From: Cristatella mucedo
Taxonomy: Eukaryota; Bryozoa; Phylactolaemata; Cristatellidae
DNA length: 64,000 nt
Reading direction: 5' to 3'
NCBI GenBank assembly: GCA_009760855.2
Contig: WPIO01000091.1
Location: forward strand, 1,585,501 to 1,649,500
The position numbers and the translations under genes were made by a program. Numbering within the stretch: position 1 is the first letter of the stretch; every line of letters begins with the position of its first letter. The notes under the pieces were generated by a model that saw only the letters and a program-made list of their open reading frames with translations, was not told where the DNA came from and ran no database searches. Shown here piece by piece: positions 1 through 11,975 of the stretch.

Positions 1-240
1 GATGTTTAAATATATTTATTATTTGAGCACATTTAGTTTTCGCAACATTCAGGTAGCTACTATATCAGAGTAGCTGCAGCAAAACTTTTCAAACCCTAAA
101 TAACGACCTAGGACGTATAAATTATTTAATAGATGAAATTTCTGCCATTATTATAATTAGATCAGATCGTTTCAGTGATAAATGACATTCGTGCACCACG
201 ATGCTTTAGCTTCTAACAGTAGCATCAATATAAATAATCA
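1..240. repeat. Tail of an upstream array unit
   Basis: This segment resembles the stretch before the alpha-type unit starts at about 20.55-20.77 kb and 36.63-36.85 kb. Shared words include 'caggtagctactatatcaga' and 'gtagctgcagc'. It is therefore the end of a unit that continues left of the window. I see no gene in it. Confidence 0.6.
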
Positions 241-1039
241 ATTCAACTCAACTATTAGCAATTCATTTTGAATCGTGAGTAATCTAGCAGCTACCAGCTC
301 TTACTATTCATGAAATTACGATGACTAGATTTATCCCATACGACCTAAGCCTAACTTGCTTTAGTGCTTGCGAGTCTGTCCCTCCATGTCTTTCCAACTA
401 ACTCAGCCAAGAAACCAACCCCATCTCTCGCTCGTCTTATTATCAGCAAAGCATAAACATTCGGGCTTGCATTTTGTCGTAAGAGCATTTTTATATTCAA
501 TTGCAACGAAAACAGTGAACGAATGGAATCATATGAACCATCGACCTTCGCAATTCAGGGAATTGCATAAGCTAAGCATTTCTGCATTAAAAACCGCAGC
601 AATGCTTTTATTTTTTAGACACGATTATGATAAATGTTTGGCAAACCGAAGTGGTGTCCAGGTATGACCGCAATTCTAGAAAATACTGCACGACACTAGT
701 GCCTACTACTACGTTTCTTGTTAGGAAATCCAAGTTAAAATAGCCACGATGAACGTCATGGAATACCCTTGTAGACAGCATAGTCGTTCAGTCGTTAATT
801 ACCAAGGCCGACTGAATCGATCGTTTAAGAGAAAGCAAGTAAAGGCCGTAAATTCTAGAAACAGTATTCAAATAAGATTCCGGTGATTTTCTTTGCACAA
901 AAGCTGCTAGGTTATTGCTGAACTCACCAGCCTGTATCGTGAATAATAGTGACCTCATTGAATACTTTAAACTACATTAAAGCGACCTTTGGAAAACAGT
1001 CGGTAAAGTTGAGCATGCCGTAATTTAAGATCTAACTGA

Positions 1040-1806
<767 letters not shown>

Positions 1807-2560
1807 CTAAGGGCAATCACGTTAGCCCTATAGCATATCCAAAGAACACGAATTGAGAATTTTTTCGTAGTGACACCAATAAGCTAAATTTAGTATGCAT
1901 TTTCTATATTCAATCTGCAATCGCAATCGTGAACGCTCTGCTTCAAAGCCTACTGACAGTACTCGGTTAAAAGTCAATCATCATGACACTCAGCATTAAG
2001 GCATTAGGATGTAACTCTTTCTTCGGTGCTCCAAAACTAGCCATTATATATCGTTTTGTGACAGGAATTGTCATTGATAAAAAGTTCCAAATTGCCAATA
2101 TGATGTGGCAATACTGCTGCCATATCTGTGCCACAGTGAAATTCAATATCCTACACACTTAGAACTGGACTTGGTCGTATCCGTCCCCTAAGAATTCCTG
2201 TTAATGCCTGCTTGTTCAAAGAACTAACAACGTTCTTTGTGCCCAAACATGAAAAAGCTGCGTTTGCATACATAAAAATGCGATTATACACAGCTAACAC
2301 CTACCTGATGACATGCCGATCTCTCGAAGAAGCTCCTGATGCCGTAAGATTAGGGTTTAGTGCTGAAACAAACCAGTCGGATTTTTGCGAATACATTTCA
2401 ACCGTGATTATGGGATTATAGGTCAGTTAATTGCCAAGGCCGTTTAAGAAGTAGGTGCGCCGAGAAAGATGGGCAACCAGTATTCGAGCCTCGGGGAACA
2501 GCCATTTAAGCTGATTTGAGCTCCAGGTCACAGAACCGTCGGCACAAGTCGTGGCTGCTC

Positions 2561-2722
2561 ATGAATGCCTTAAAGCGTCTGCTAGTGTTGAATAGACAGG
2601 TCTGCACTTTGGATACGGACTTGATGCTTCAACGTACTAATGCCTTGGTTCTTCTTTCCAGCTACGTTCCTGCTGCTGCCGGTGTACTCGTATGCTTTTC
2701 CGCAGCAATTCCATGTGACTAG
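2561..2722 (+). CDS. Conserved 54-codon ORF (U1)
   Basis: ATG to TAG, 162 nt. It starts MNALKRLLVLNRQVC and has a second hydrophobic stretch (ALVLLSSYVPAAAG) before an AIPCD end. The same length and frame occur at 10543 and 40136 without indels. It could be a small secreted or membrane peptide, or simply recently duplicated non-coding DNA. The minus strand here has a GTAAGT donor-like site in two of the three copies, so an antisense exon is an alternative. Confidence 0.2.
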   Translation: MNALKRLLVLNRQVCTLDTDLMLQRTNALVLLSSYVPAAAGVLVCFSAAIPCD

Positions 2723-3544
2723 CCAAGCTGCAAAGATTAGGAGTCGCTGCGATTTAATGCACATCGACTGATACTAGCACAGCTTACAGGGTAATTATCT
2801 TTGTCCATAACTACTCTCACAACCAACTGTCCTCTAGAGTCTAACTTGAGCTTTAAGTCATCATCAATTTTTAGAAATCCTTGGCATTGATCAGTAACGT
2901 CCTAAACACGGAAATTCAGTTCACCTATTAAAAGATCAGCTAAACTTACTGCAAAAATGCTAAACTCCTAAAGATCTATTATTAGTCATGCTACGATACT
3001 ATCATGAGAATAAATAGCAGTTTCTTACAAGGAACAAACACACTAATGGTGTTTTTTGTCTGCTAGTGTAAGCTTTGAATGAGAGGACATGTGTTACTAG
3101 GCCAAATGACGAGCTATGTAAAGTGAAGCGAATTGCTTATAGTAACGATGCACGTTCGCAGAAAATCCCCACTCATTTCCTGCATTCTTCTGCTCATACT
3201 GAGATTTAAAAATCTTTTTCCGTCCATGTTATAGTGAATTGTCAGTACCGAAGTGTCAGTTGCATATATTCTTCATCGTGAGATGAATTTTATATTTCCA
3301 TCACATGAGAGTAAGCTCCGTTGTAAATAGTGAGGATAATCAGTTATGTCTCATAACCAAAGAAATGTGATTCTAAAATATCTCGCTCAATACGTTTGGT
3401 TAAAATTTCACAGTAACGATTATGGAAGACGGTGCAGAACGGATAAAGAATCCAGGCTTAGCCAACATAAGGCTATCATTCCCGTATCCCTTATTCTAAA
3501 GGCACACACTAATAATGACGTCATTTTATGATTCTGATCTCTAG

Positions 3545-4064
3545 GTTGTTCTTGGGCCTTTACAAGTGAATATCGCCAGCTCTGCATTTAGATGCCTCAG
3601 AAAACTTACAGTAAGTGCAACGTGAATTTCTCCAATTCCCCATTCTCAGTACTCGGTACCTGCAGGCACGTGTGAAGAACGGCTTCAGCTACAGGATTTT
3701 ATGCGGCTGCAGTTTCTTTACCAATCTTGCTGGAACGTTTTCGCCATGGCCATGCTCGAACGGAGGCCCGTGCAAAAAGCCCAGCCTATCCTAGTACAGA
3801 GAGATCACATTATGTGGGTGTCATTTTCATCCTATAGCAACCCTCTCACGCAAACAGCCACGAACAGCTCGGATAAAATAATGATCAAAGTCACCCATTA
3901 AAAAAAAAAATTCATATTACCTCTGCTTTTATTCCAGTTGGGAGTTTCCCCTGAGGAGCAGCAAACGCACAAAGAGGCGTGTGTCCAGTTAGACGACGGT
4001 ACATGTTTGTTGCTGTTGAATCAGAGGCGATAGTTTTTATTTACTTTACTAGTTTTTTAATAAA
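3545..4064 (+). CDS. Family 2 candidate, copy in U1: 66-nt exon plus two alternative terminal exons
   Basis: Exon 3545-3610 (acceptor GATCTCTAG, donor ACA|GTAAGT) is open in phase 0 and contains VNIASSAFRCLRKLT. Alternative terminal exon a begins at 3666 (acceptor CTGCAG), is 43 codons to TAG at 3792-3794, and has a GFSYRILCGCSFF segment and a CSNGGPCKK segment. Alternative b begins at 3938 after a strong polypyrimidine tract (CTTTTATTCCAG), runs to TAG at 4031-4033 (EEQQTHKEACVQLDDGTC), and is followed by AATAAA at 4059-4064. Both join in phase. No 5' exon with a start was found, so this is a partial gene model of unknown function. Confidence 0.35.
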
Positions 4065-4857
4065 AATCCCAGAAATTTTGCTATTTATGACAGTTGATAT
4101 GCATTCGACATAGGTTTTAAAGTGGGTTTGTAAATTAGACTGAACTATCGTCATTCCGTCTCCGTGCTAATAGTAGTAAGGATCGAACCTAGCTCTCTTA
4201 AGTGCATTGATTCAATTACGTCCACAGTTGCTTTTTCAGATTCAATCGCTTTAAGTACATTTCCTTAGGAAATGGTTTGCTCGACGGAGAATATTAATGA
4301 TACAGGATCAGGAGACAATAAGCGACGTTCCCCCTCTAACGCTGTGGTTTCTCATAAAGAGGCTTTAAGCAGTAGTAGTGGACCAACTTCTTTCTCATAA
4401 AGAGGCACAATGAAGTAGTAGAGGACCAACTAAACTTTTACATGGAAACTTTACAAACTAGCACGTAACTTGAAATCTTATCGGGGAGCGAATCACTTGG
4501 AAGAGATAAATTGGCAAAGGGCGTCCAACTACGTACAAAAACTGTTAGTTTGTTGAATGTTATCTAATTGTTTCACTTGATATTTTGACTGTATGTTATA
4601 GAATCGATCAAGACCTCTTGCAACTGGGCCTCGATCTCGCCTAGGCAGGCGCTTACTTTGTGATGCAAAATCTGTCATGGTATCGTCACAGTGGGAGACT
4701 GAACGTATACCAATAGTGTAAACGTGCACAGATCATGCGAGAGAACGCTAAAGTACGTGTTTTCGGTGGGATCGTTTTAACATGTGTACTTCACCTATGT
4801 CGGTGTGATAGCCTGTCAAGTCTAGTATTTCGATCTATGAAGGTGACATATACCAAT

Positions 4858-4909
4858 ATGTATATATATATATATATATAAAATATATATATATATATAT
4901 AATATATAA

Positions 4910-4947
<38 letters not shown>

Positions 4948-4955
4948 ATATATAT
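4858..4955. repeat. (TA)n microsatellite
   Basis: Interrupted TA repeat in the right half of U1. The equivalent positions in U2, U4, U5 and U7 lack it, so it is a local expansion. Confidence 0.95.
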
Positions 4956-7297
4956 CCATGTATCTCAGTTTGCCTGCCGGTCAAAGTTTCTCAACTGCCG
5001 AAGTGCATGCATTAACAGACTCAAGCTCAGCATGGAAGTCATCTGCCCTCTAAGCTAATGAGGATGCTGATTTAACTAGCTGCTCGGCTGTATTTACGTT
5101 TTGTCCACGACTGGCCAACAATCGCCATGGAAGTGCCCATCCTGGATGACCTGCTAGGAGCACTGAGCAGTGTTTGCAGCCGTATATTACTTACTAAGAA
5201 AATAAGCATGATTGAGACGTTGCCAGTTGGACCTTTAAAATAGGCTTAGCCAGCGTATCGCATATTTCATTCCTTTATAACTCGTCTTACTATGATAGCT
5301 AGCAACACAAACACTTAATCGCTCGCCACGATGGTGCACGTTTTCATTCGGTCCCTTCTGAAAGTCTGGAATCTTCAGAGGATAGTAGTGCATTCATTTG
5401 TGATATCCGATTTTGACTTTCGTGCTTATAGCTGAAGTACTGTTTAGTGCAATCGGGAGTAGAAAATCCAGGCCAAGAAATCCAAGAAAAAAAATGGATT
5501 CTTTGCTTTTCGGTCTGCAACGTGACAGCTGCCATAGAGCATTTTTCTCACTGACGTGCAATCCCATCTAACGTGAATGAATATCGGCTTCAAAGTTCTG
5601 TCACTTACGTTTAGGTGCCATAATTTTACCGGTCTAGCTTACATAGCAGAACGACACATTAACTAACCTAGGGGTTTTACCACAAAATTCTCTTACTCGG
5701 CGGCTTACACAGTCCTCGAACCAACATATGCTACTTGGCTAGCCTCAGGTCACATTTGTGTGCTCAGAGAGGCTACAACTCAGTCCTAAGTGATATCGTG
5801 AGATCTCCTGACTCTATGACGTTATTGAAAGATGGAACTAACGCTTCATTATATGACAGTATTTCTTGGGTTTTTATGGTTTGACAGTCGTCTAAGAAAT
5901 TGTGCTGACACTGAGCTTTTAACGACAAACCCTAATTGCCATTTGTTATTCCGCATGTTAGCACCATTTGCGTTCTGTGAGTTGAAGCTGTGGGCTTGGT
6001 GGTTATCTTTTGGATCGTGCTTCCATCCCCATACAATAAGTGCCTAGAATAAAAAATAAGTTTTCGGAAACCGCTCTGCAGATGTATAAATACCTCTATT
6101 AATAGGGCGTATTTATTATATGAAACTTTTAGTTATCTACCACATCCTTATTGAAAACGTGCAATTTATCTAATGCTGAACAATAACTTGGGCGTGTCCT
6201 TTTTTCCACGGATTCAACTTCTGTAAATGCCTTTGCTTGACTATTTCCTTGCTTTAATAAATGACTGCCAGTGCCTCGAACCTTTAGCTTATGAAAGTAG
6301 CCTCGAGATCAATCAGCAATTCAACTAAATCGATAGCAATTTATTTTGAATCGAAATGAATCCAGCAGCGATCAGCTCATACCATTCAAGAAATCACGAT
6401 GACCGGATTGGTCAGCTACGACGTATGCTTAAGTTGGTTTAGGGCTTGCGAGTTGGTCCTGCTGTGTCTTCCCAACTAACTCTGCCCATTAACCCACCAT
6501 ATCTCTTGCTTGTCCCGTCATCTACAGAGCAAAAAAGATAGGGCGTGAGCATTGTCGTAAGAGCATGGCAATAGACGATTACGACAACAATATCAATCAA
6601 ATCAAATGAGTAAAAACGACCACCCATCTCATTTCAGCGAAATGCATACCCAAGCATTACTGCATAGAAAGCCGGAGGAATCTTTTCTCTTCTAGCCTGG
6701 ATTACGTTAAATGTATGGCAAACCAAAGTGGTGTCCATGGGGGACCACAGTTCTAGCAAAGAGCACATGACACTCGCACTTACTGCTACTTTTTTCGTTA
6801 TCTGTACTTTGTCAAAATAGCCACAATGATCATCAATAAAAAGTCTTTTTGACAGCATGCTTGCTCACTTATCAACTGTTGATACCGACTGACTCAATCG
6901 TTTATGAGAAAGAAAGTGAAAGCCCATAAGTCTAGCAACAGTATTCAACCAAGATTCTGATTACTTTCCTTGTACTTAAGCGGCTGCGTTATTGCTGAAC
7001 TCACGGGCATGCATTGCGAATAATGTTTACCTGATTTAATACTTCAAAAGACATTAAAGCGCCCTTTAAAAATCTGAGGAAATATGAGCTTGCCGTCATG
7101 TAACACCTAAGGCACTAAAAAGAAAGAAAGCATTATACTCTTGTTGGCAATCCACCAGAACTTGTCGGTTTTTGATAAAGCTACGACTATCAGCAACTCT
7201 TACCATCATACTCAAAAGATAAACATGTTAAAAATGATGCGAAAAATTCTGTTCGGCGAATTTTCAGTTTTTCTCCGTACCGGTAAGGACAAGCTTC

Positions 7298-7655
7298 CTA
7301 ACTATTATTGCACGAGCTTCTTAAGAATGAAATGCTACAACTTGCTCTCAGCGGTGGTGGTCCATAACTTTCAGACTGATTTATCTCATGTAAAACATCA
7401 ATAGTGTCGCTTTCATCGAGACTAGCATTTCAGTCCTAGCTTGCAAAATCTGTAGTTAAACTAACTTATCATTCTAGCTAAAAATCCTGAAACCATTTAG
7501 AGTGAGTCACTCTAAAAAGGTGACAAGTGATCAAATGACTGTTAAATAATCTAGATATTCAAAAGAATCCTTGTCAAGAAATCTGACAATATTCCACTTC
7601 AAGAAACGCAGATCCTTTTAGATACACTCATGACATGTGTGCATGCATATACTTC

Positions 7656-7731
<76 letters not shown>

Positions 7732-8965
7732 TTAATAATCTCTCTGTACGGCAACGGTTTCGCACAGAGTTACAGTGCAGGTGTCTAACAACCAAGATCA
7801 CTTATTTTAACTCTATAGCATAATTGAAGAATACACATGTTTGTTTGTTACGTCAGGGCCCCGACAAAGAAAATTTAGTTCCTATATTGTATATCAAAAT
7901 TCCAATCAAAATCGCCAACTCTGTGCCCTAAAAGTTCACTAAAAGTGCTCAACTGAAACTCGATCATCCTGTCACTCAGCATTCGGTGTTATGACATTAA
8001 GGCATTAGGCTGATAATCAATCTAACCTTCAAATAAAGCGGAGCGATCCATTAGCAGTTCTTCCAGACATTCAGCAGAAACTTCCTAAAATGCACAGAAA
8101 AAAATTGTAAAATGTCTGTTTATTGAGTAGACTTTAGTGCCATCTAGTCTGGCACATCATATTACCGTGTATTAGTCTTCTGGTTATTCAGAAATGCTTT
8201 TATATTTACCTGATTTTACGCTGGAAGCTCCAGGATGGTGAAAAGAATGAACAGCAAAGCCAACTTCATTTCCTACGATTTTCTGTGGATGCAAAAATCA
8301 GACGGATAAATTGACAGTTATTTCTCTTCATGAATAGAAAATCGCATTGATTTACCGTCGCATTACATGTACAGTTCAACTGTAGCTGCCCTCGAATTAA
8401 TGATGTGGCTTTAAAGGACTTGTCAAAAACTTAAATACTGATTTAATAAAAATACGTAGCCATAATCCATGACATGTGTCCAGCTAAGTGATTATGTTGC
8501 AGCAGAAATTAAAATCCCTGCCAAGTTATGTTTAACTTGGACACTTTTTCTTTGCAATCCTTACAGCTACCTATGGACTTGTGTCATTCACATGGAAACG
8601 TTTGATTAAATACATTTTTGTCGTTCGAACGTTAGAACGTCGCTTACGTTGCATACGACCTATTATGCTCAGATTGGAAGGCATGTGCAAGTTGAAATGG
8701 GCACAATATTGCCGGAAATGACCAACCCAAACAAGAAATAGCTGCTTGACGTGTCGATATTTTACAGGTAATAGTATCAGTGCAAATGAACCCGCTAATT
8801 CTAAAGAAACAGTGTCCCATGCATAGTGCCAAATATATTTTCAACAACTGCATCACTATGTTAGTCATAACAATTTAAGATATGACTGCAAAACCCATGA
8901 GCAGAAAAGTACAGACATTCAAGCGACAGCTATTCTAACCTCAGTGACAGTCTTCGTTTTCAGCA
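7298..8965 (-). pseudogene. G2: secreted-peptide gene copy with premature stop
   Basis: Exons read on the minus strand: non-coding exon 1 about 8965-8940 (donor GAG|GTTAGA), signal exon 8282-8210 with ATG at 8269, and propeptide exon 8084-8027 (58 nt, acceptor CATTTTAG, donor GAAG|GTTAGA). The C-terminal candidates are about 7784-7741 and 7449-7298. The signal exon reads MKLALLFILFTILELPA, then TAA (8216-8218) where the sister copy G8 has TAT, so the precursor is truncated before the propeptide. The propeptide exon is open (EVSAECLEELLMDR start). The last candidate exon has two stops close to its acceptor. The promoter is well preserved although the coding part is dead. A secreted-peptide precursor layout is inferred; the family is unknown. 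Confidence 0.6.
7657..7729. repeat. (TA)n beside the short exon of G2
   Basis: Pure TA run directly 3' (minus strand) of the short Cys exon candidate; the frame of that exon runs into it. Confidence 0.95.
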
Positions 8966-8995
8966 GGGTTTCAGCTCGAAAGAGAATAATATATA
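8940..8995 (-). promoter_or_regulatory. TATA promoter and non-coding first exon of G2
   Basis: The minus strand reads CTATATATTAT (TATA element, plus coordinates 8986-8995). About 45 nt further on lies a donor-like GAG|GTTAGA at 8940. The same block recurs in G3, G6 and G8 with the TATA element unchanged. The signal exon lies about 0.66 kb downstream in all four. The transcription start is inferred to be near 8965. Confidence 0.5.
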
Positions 8996-10542
8996 GCACC
9001 GTGATCCCAAATTATTTTGGTTCTAATGACATATCTGTGCCACAGAGAAATTCAATATCCTACACACTTCTAACTGGACGTGGTCGTATCCATCCCCAGC
9101 GAATGCCTATTAATGCTAGCTTGTCCAGAGAACTAACAACGTTCTTTGCGCCCTAGCATAAAAAAGCTGCGTTTGCATACATAACAAAGTTTTCCTCATA
9201 TCTGCTTACCCCAAATTTCTAGTTTAGGATGTTTCTTATAGAAAAACTAGTTCACATCAAAAGTGTCACCTCAATAAAAATAAAACAACAAGCAAAAACG
9301 TTTGAAGGCCGTTTTGGGATCTAGGAATTTCAGTAAACAATTACGCAAGTTAATAGATCAAATATAACTAGCTTTGATTTTTTGCCGGAGAGATTTGGTT
9401 ACTTTCACCTAATTGCAAAGCTCTGCTTGCCATCAAGCACTTGTCGTTGCAAACATGAAAAAGACAGATGGTTTAGAAAGATACTTTGAAGGTGTAGCCA
9501 TGTGACCCGATAATGTAGAAGCCAAAGCCGAACCACATTTGCCCAAGCAATCAGCAGTGACAATCCTTTCTAGCAATACCAGTTGAAAAAACATGAGATA
9601 AGTTTACCTTATCTACTAGTTCACCACAATCGCTGAGCCCTCTGTGCCCCATGCATGGCATTATCATAATCTATCACCTCAATAGCTCCCAGTTCGGAAA
9701 TACTACGGGTGTGGCGTTTATTCTTGTGTTAGCAAGAGAATCTTTATTGTACTCTAACTATGCACAAAGAACTCTGAAAGGCGAATACTCATTTGCCAAT
9801 CATGTACATGCACTTTGGTCTACTACAGCTTAAATAAGCACTCTGGATGCTTATATCCAGAGCCAGGCACATGAGAAACACTCCTGCTGATCCTTAGATA
9901 AGTACTCTGCCTGTGACTTCATTGCCCGATAGTTATCTGTATAGCGAAATACAGGTGACCTAAACTGCCACGTTTGTCGCGATCAAAGGACGAACAACAT
10001 GATTACCAGCAGATTGCATCTTCGCCAGCACTCTGGGTAACGTTCTTGGGGATTGATCAGTGTCAAGAGTTTAACCAGCAGCAGACCGTGGCTATTCGTT
10101 TCTACGGCTAAGGCTAAACGATTACTCACCAATCTAATAATGCTTTTTTAGGTTCTCACTTTTTTATTCTAGTTTTTGCACAACAACTGAAAGCTATTCG
10201 TGACAGTCGCATATCGAGAAGATAGGTAAAACCGAATGTCCACCTACTACCACGTATCTGATGCGACTATAGCAAGCTAACGATATCTGTTTACTTGCAG
10301 ATCTCATGAAAGAAGCACCTGATGCCGTAAGACTAGGGTTTAGTGCTGAAACAAACCAATCGGATTATTGCGCATACTTTTATCTGTGATTATGGGATTA
10401 TAGGTCAGTTAATCGCCAAGACCGTTGAAAAACTTGGTGCCCTGAGAAAGATGGGCAGCCGGAATTCGACAGTAGGGGAACTGCTATTTAAGCTAATATG
10501 AGCTCCAGTTCACAGAACCGTCGGCACAAGTCTTGACTGCTC

Positions 10543-10704
10543 ATGAATGCCTTTAAAAGTCTGCTAGTGTTGAATAGACAGGTCTGCACTTTGGATACGG
10601 ACTTGATGCTTCAACGTACTGATGCCTTGGTTCTTCTTTCCTGCCACTTACCTGCTGCTGCCGGCGTACTCCCATGCTTTGCTGCTGCACATCCGTGCCA
10701 CTAG
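10543..10704 (+). CDS. Conserved 54-codon ORF (U2)
   Basis: Same length as the copy at 2561. It differs by scattered substitutions (for example CFAAAHPCH at the end). Family unrecognised. No matching splice sites were seen on this strand. Confidence 0.2.
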   Translation: MNAFKSLLVLNRQVCTLDTDLMLQRTDALVLLSCHLPAAAGVLPCFAAAHPCH

Positions 10705-11522
10705 CCAAGCTGCAAAGTTTAGGAGTCGCAGCTATTCAATGGGCATCGGCTGAGAATAGCACTGCTTACAGGGTTATCATTGTTGTCCGTAACAACTCTG
10801 ACGACCTACTGCCCACAGGAGCCTAATTTCAGCTTCAGGTCATCACCAAATAAAAAAATCCTTGAAATTGTTCAGTAACGTCCTAAACACAGAAACTTAG
10901 TTTACCTACTAAACGATCAGCTAAACTCACTGCAAAAATGTTAAACTCCTGAATATCTATTATTAGTCGTGCTACGGTACTATCATGAAAGTAAATAGCA
11001 GTTTCTTACAAGAAACAAGCACACCAAAGGTGTTTTTCGTCTGCTGGTGTAAGCTTTGAATGAGAGGACATGCGTTTCTAGGCCAAAAGACGAGCGAAGT
11101 AAAGTGAAGCGAATGGCATATAGTTTCGTGGTACGTTCTCAGAACTTTCCAACTCATCAGTGCATTCTTCTGCTCATACCGAGATGAAATAATCATGTTC
11201 CGTCCATATAATAGTCAATTGTCAGTACTGAAGTGTCAGCTGCATATATTCTTGATGGTGAGCTGAATGTTTTTTTCTATTACAGGAGAGTAAGCTCCGT
11301 TGTAAATAGTGAGGATAATATATTACTTCTCATATTCACAGAAATTTGATTCTCAAATATCTCGCTCAATACATTTGATACGAATGTCAAAGCAACGATT
11401 AGGGAAGATGGTGCAGAACTGACACAGAATCCAGGCTTAGCCAACATTAAGCTATCATTCCCGTATCCCTATACTAAAGGCTTGCACTACTAATGACGTC
11501 ATAATATGATTGTGATCTCTAG

Positions 11523-11975
11523 GTTGTTCTTGGGCCTATACAAGTGAATATCGCCAGCTCTGCATTTAGATGCCTCAGAAAACTTACAGTAAGCCTAACG
11601 TGATTTTCTCCAATTCCCCATTCTCAGTACTCGGTACCTGCAGGCATGTGTGACGAATGGCTTGAGCTACAGGATTGTATTCAGCTGCAGTTTCTTTACC
11701 AATCTTTCTGGAACGTTTTCGCCATGGGCATGCTCGAACGGAGGCCCGTGCAAAAAGCCCAGCCCATCATAGTACATAGAGCTCACATTATTTCGGTGTC
11801 ATTCGCATCCATTGGCAACCCTCTCAAGCAAACTGCCACGTACAGTTGGAATAAAATAATAGCCAAAGTCACCCATACTTTTCAAACAAATTTTAAATTA
11901 TCTCTGCTTTGGTTCTAGTTGAGAGTTTCCCTGAGGAGCAGCAAACGCACAAAGAGTTGTGTGTCCACGTAGACG
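11523..11975 (+). pseudogene. Family 2 candidate, copy in U2
   Basis: Exon 11523-11588 (acceptor TCTCTAG, donor GTAAGC) is open. Alternative terminal exon a (11644-11772) has exactly the same 129-nt length as in U1 with no indels, keeps several Cys, and is followed by AATAAA at 11850-11855. Alternative b (from 11919) has lost one C in a CCCC run and is frameshifted, ending early. If the locus is real, only the Cys-rich ending would be usable in this copy. Confidence 0.3.

Noticed and set aside
7141-7404. 87-codon plus-strand ORF
   Set aside because: Antisense to the last exon candidate of G2; its homologs in U3, U6 and U8 are interrupted.
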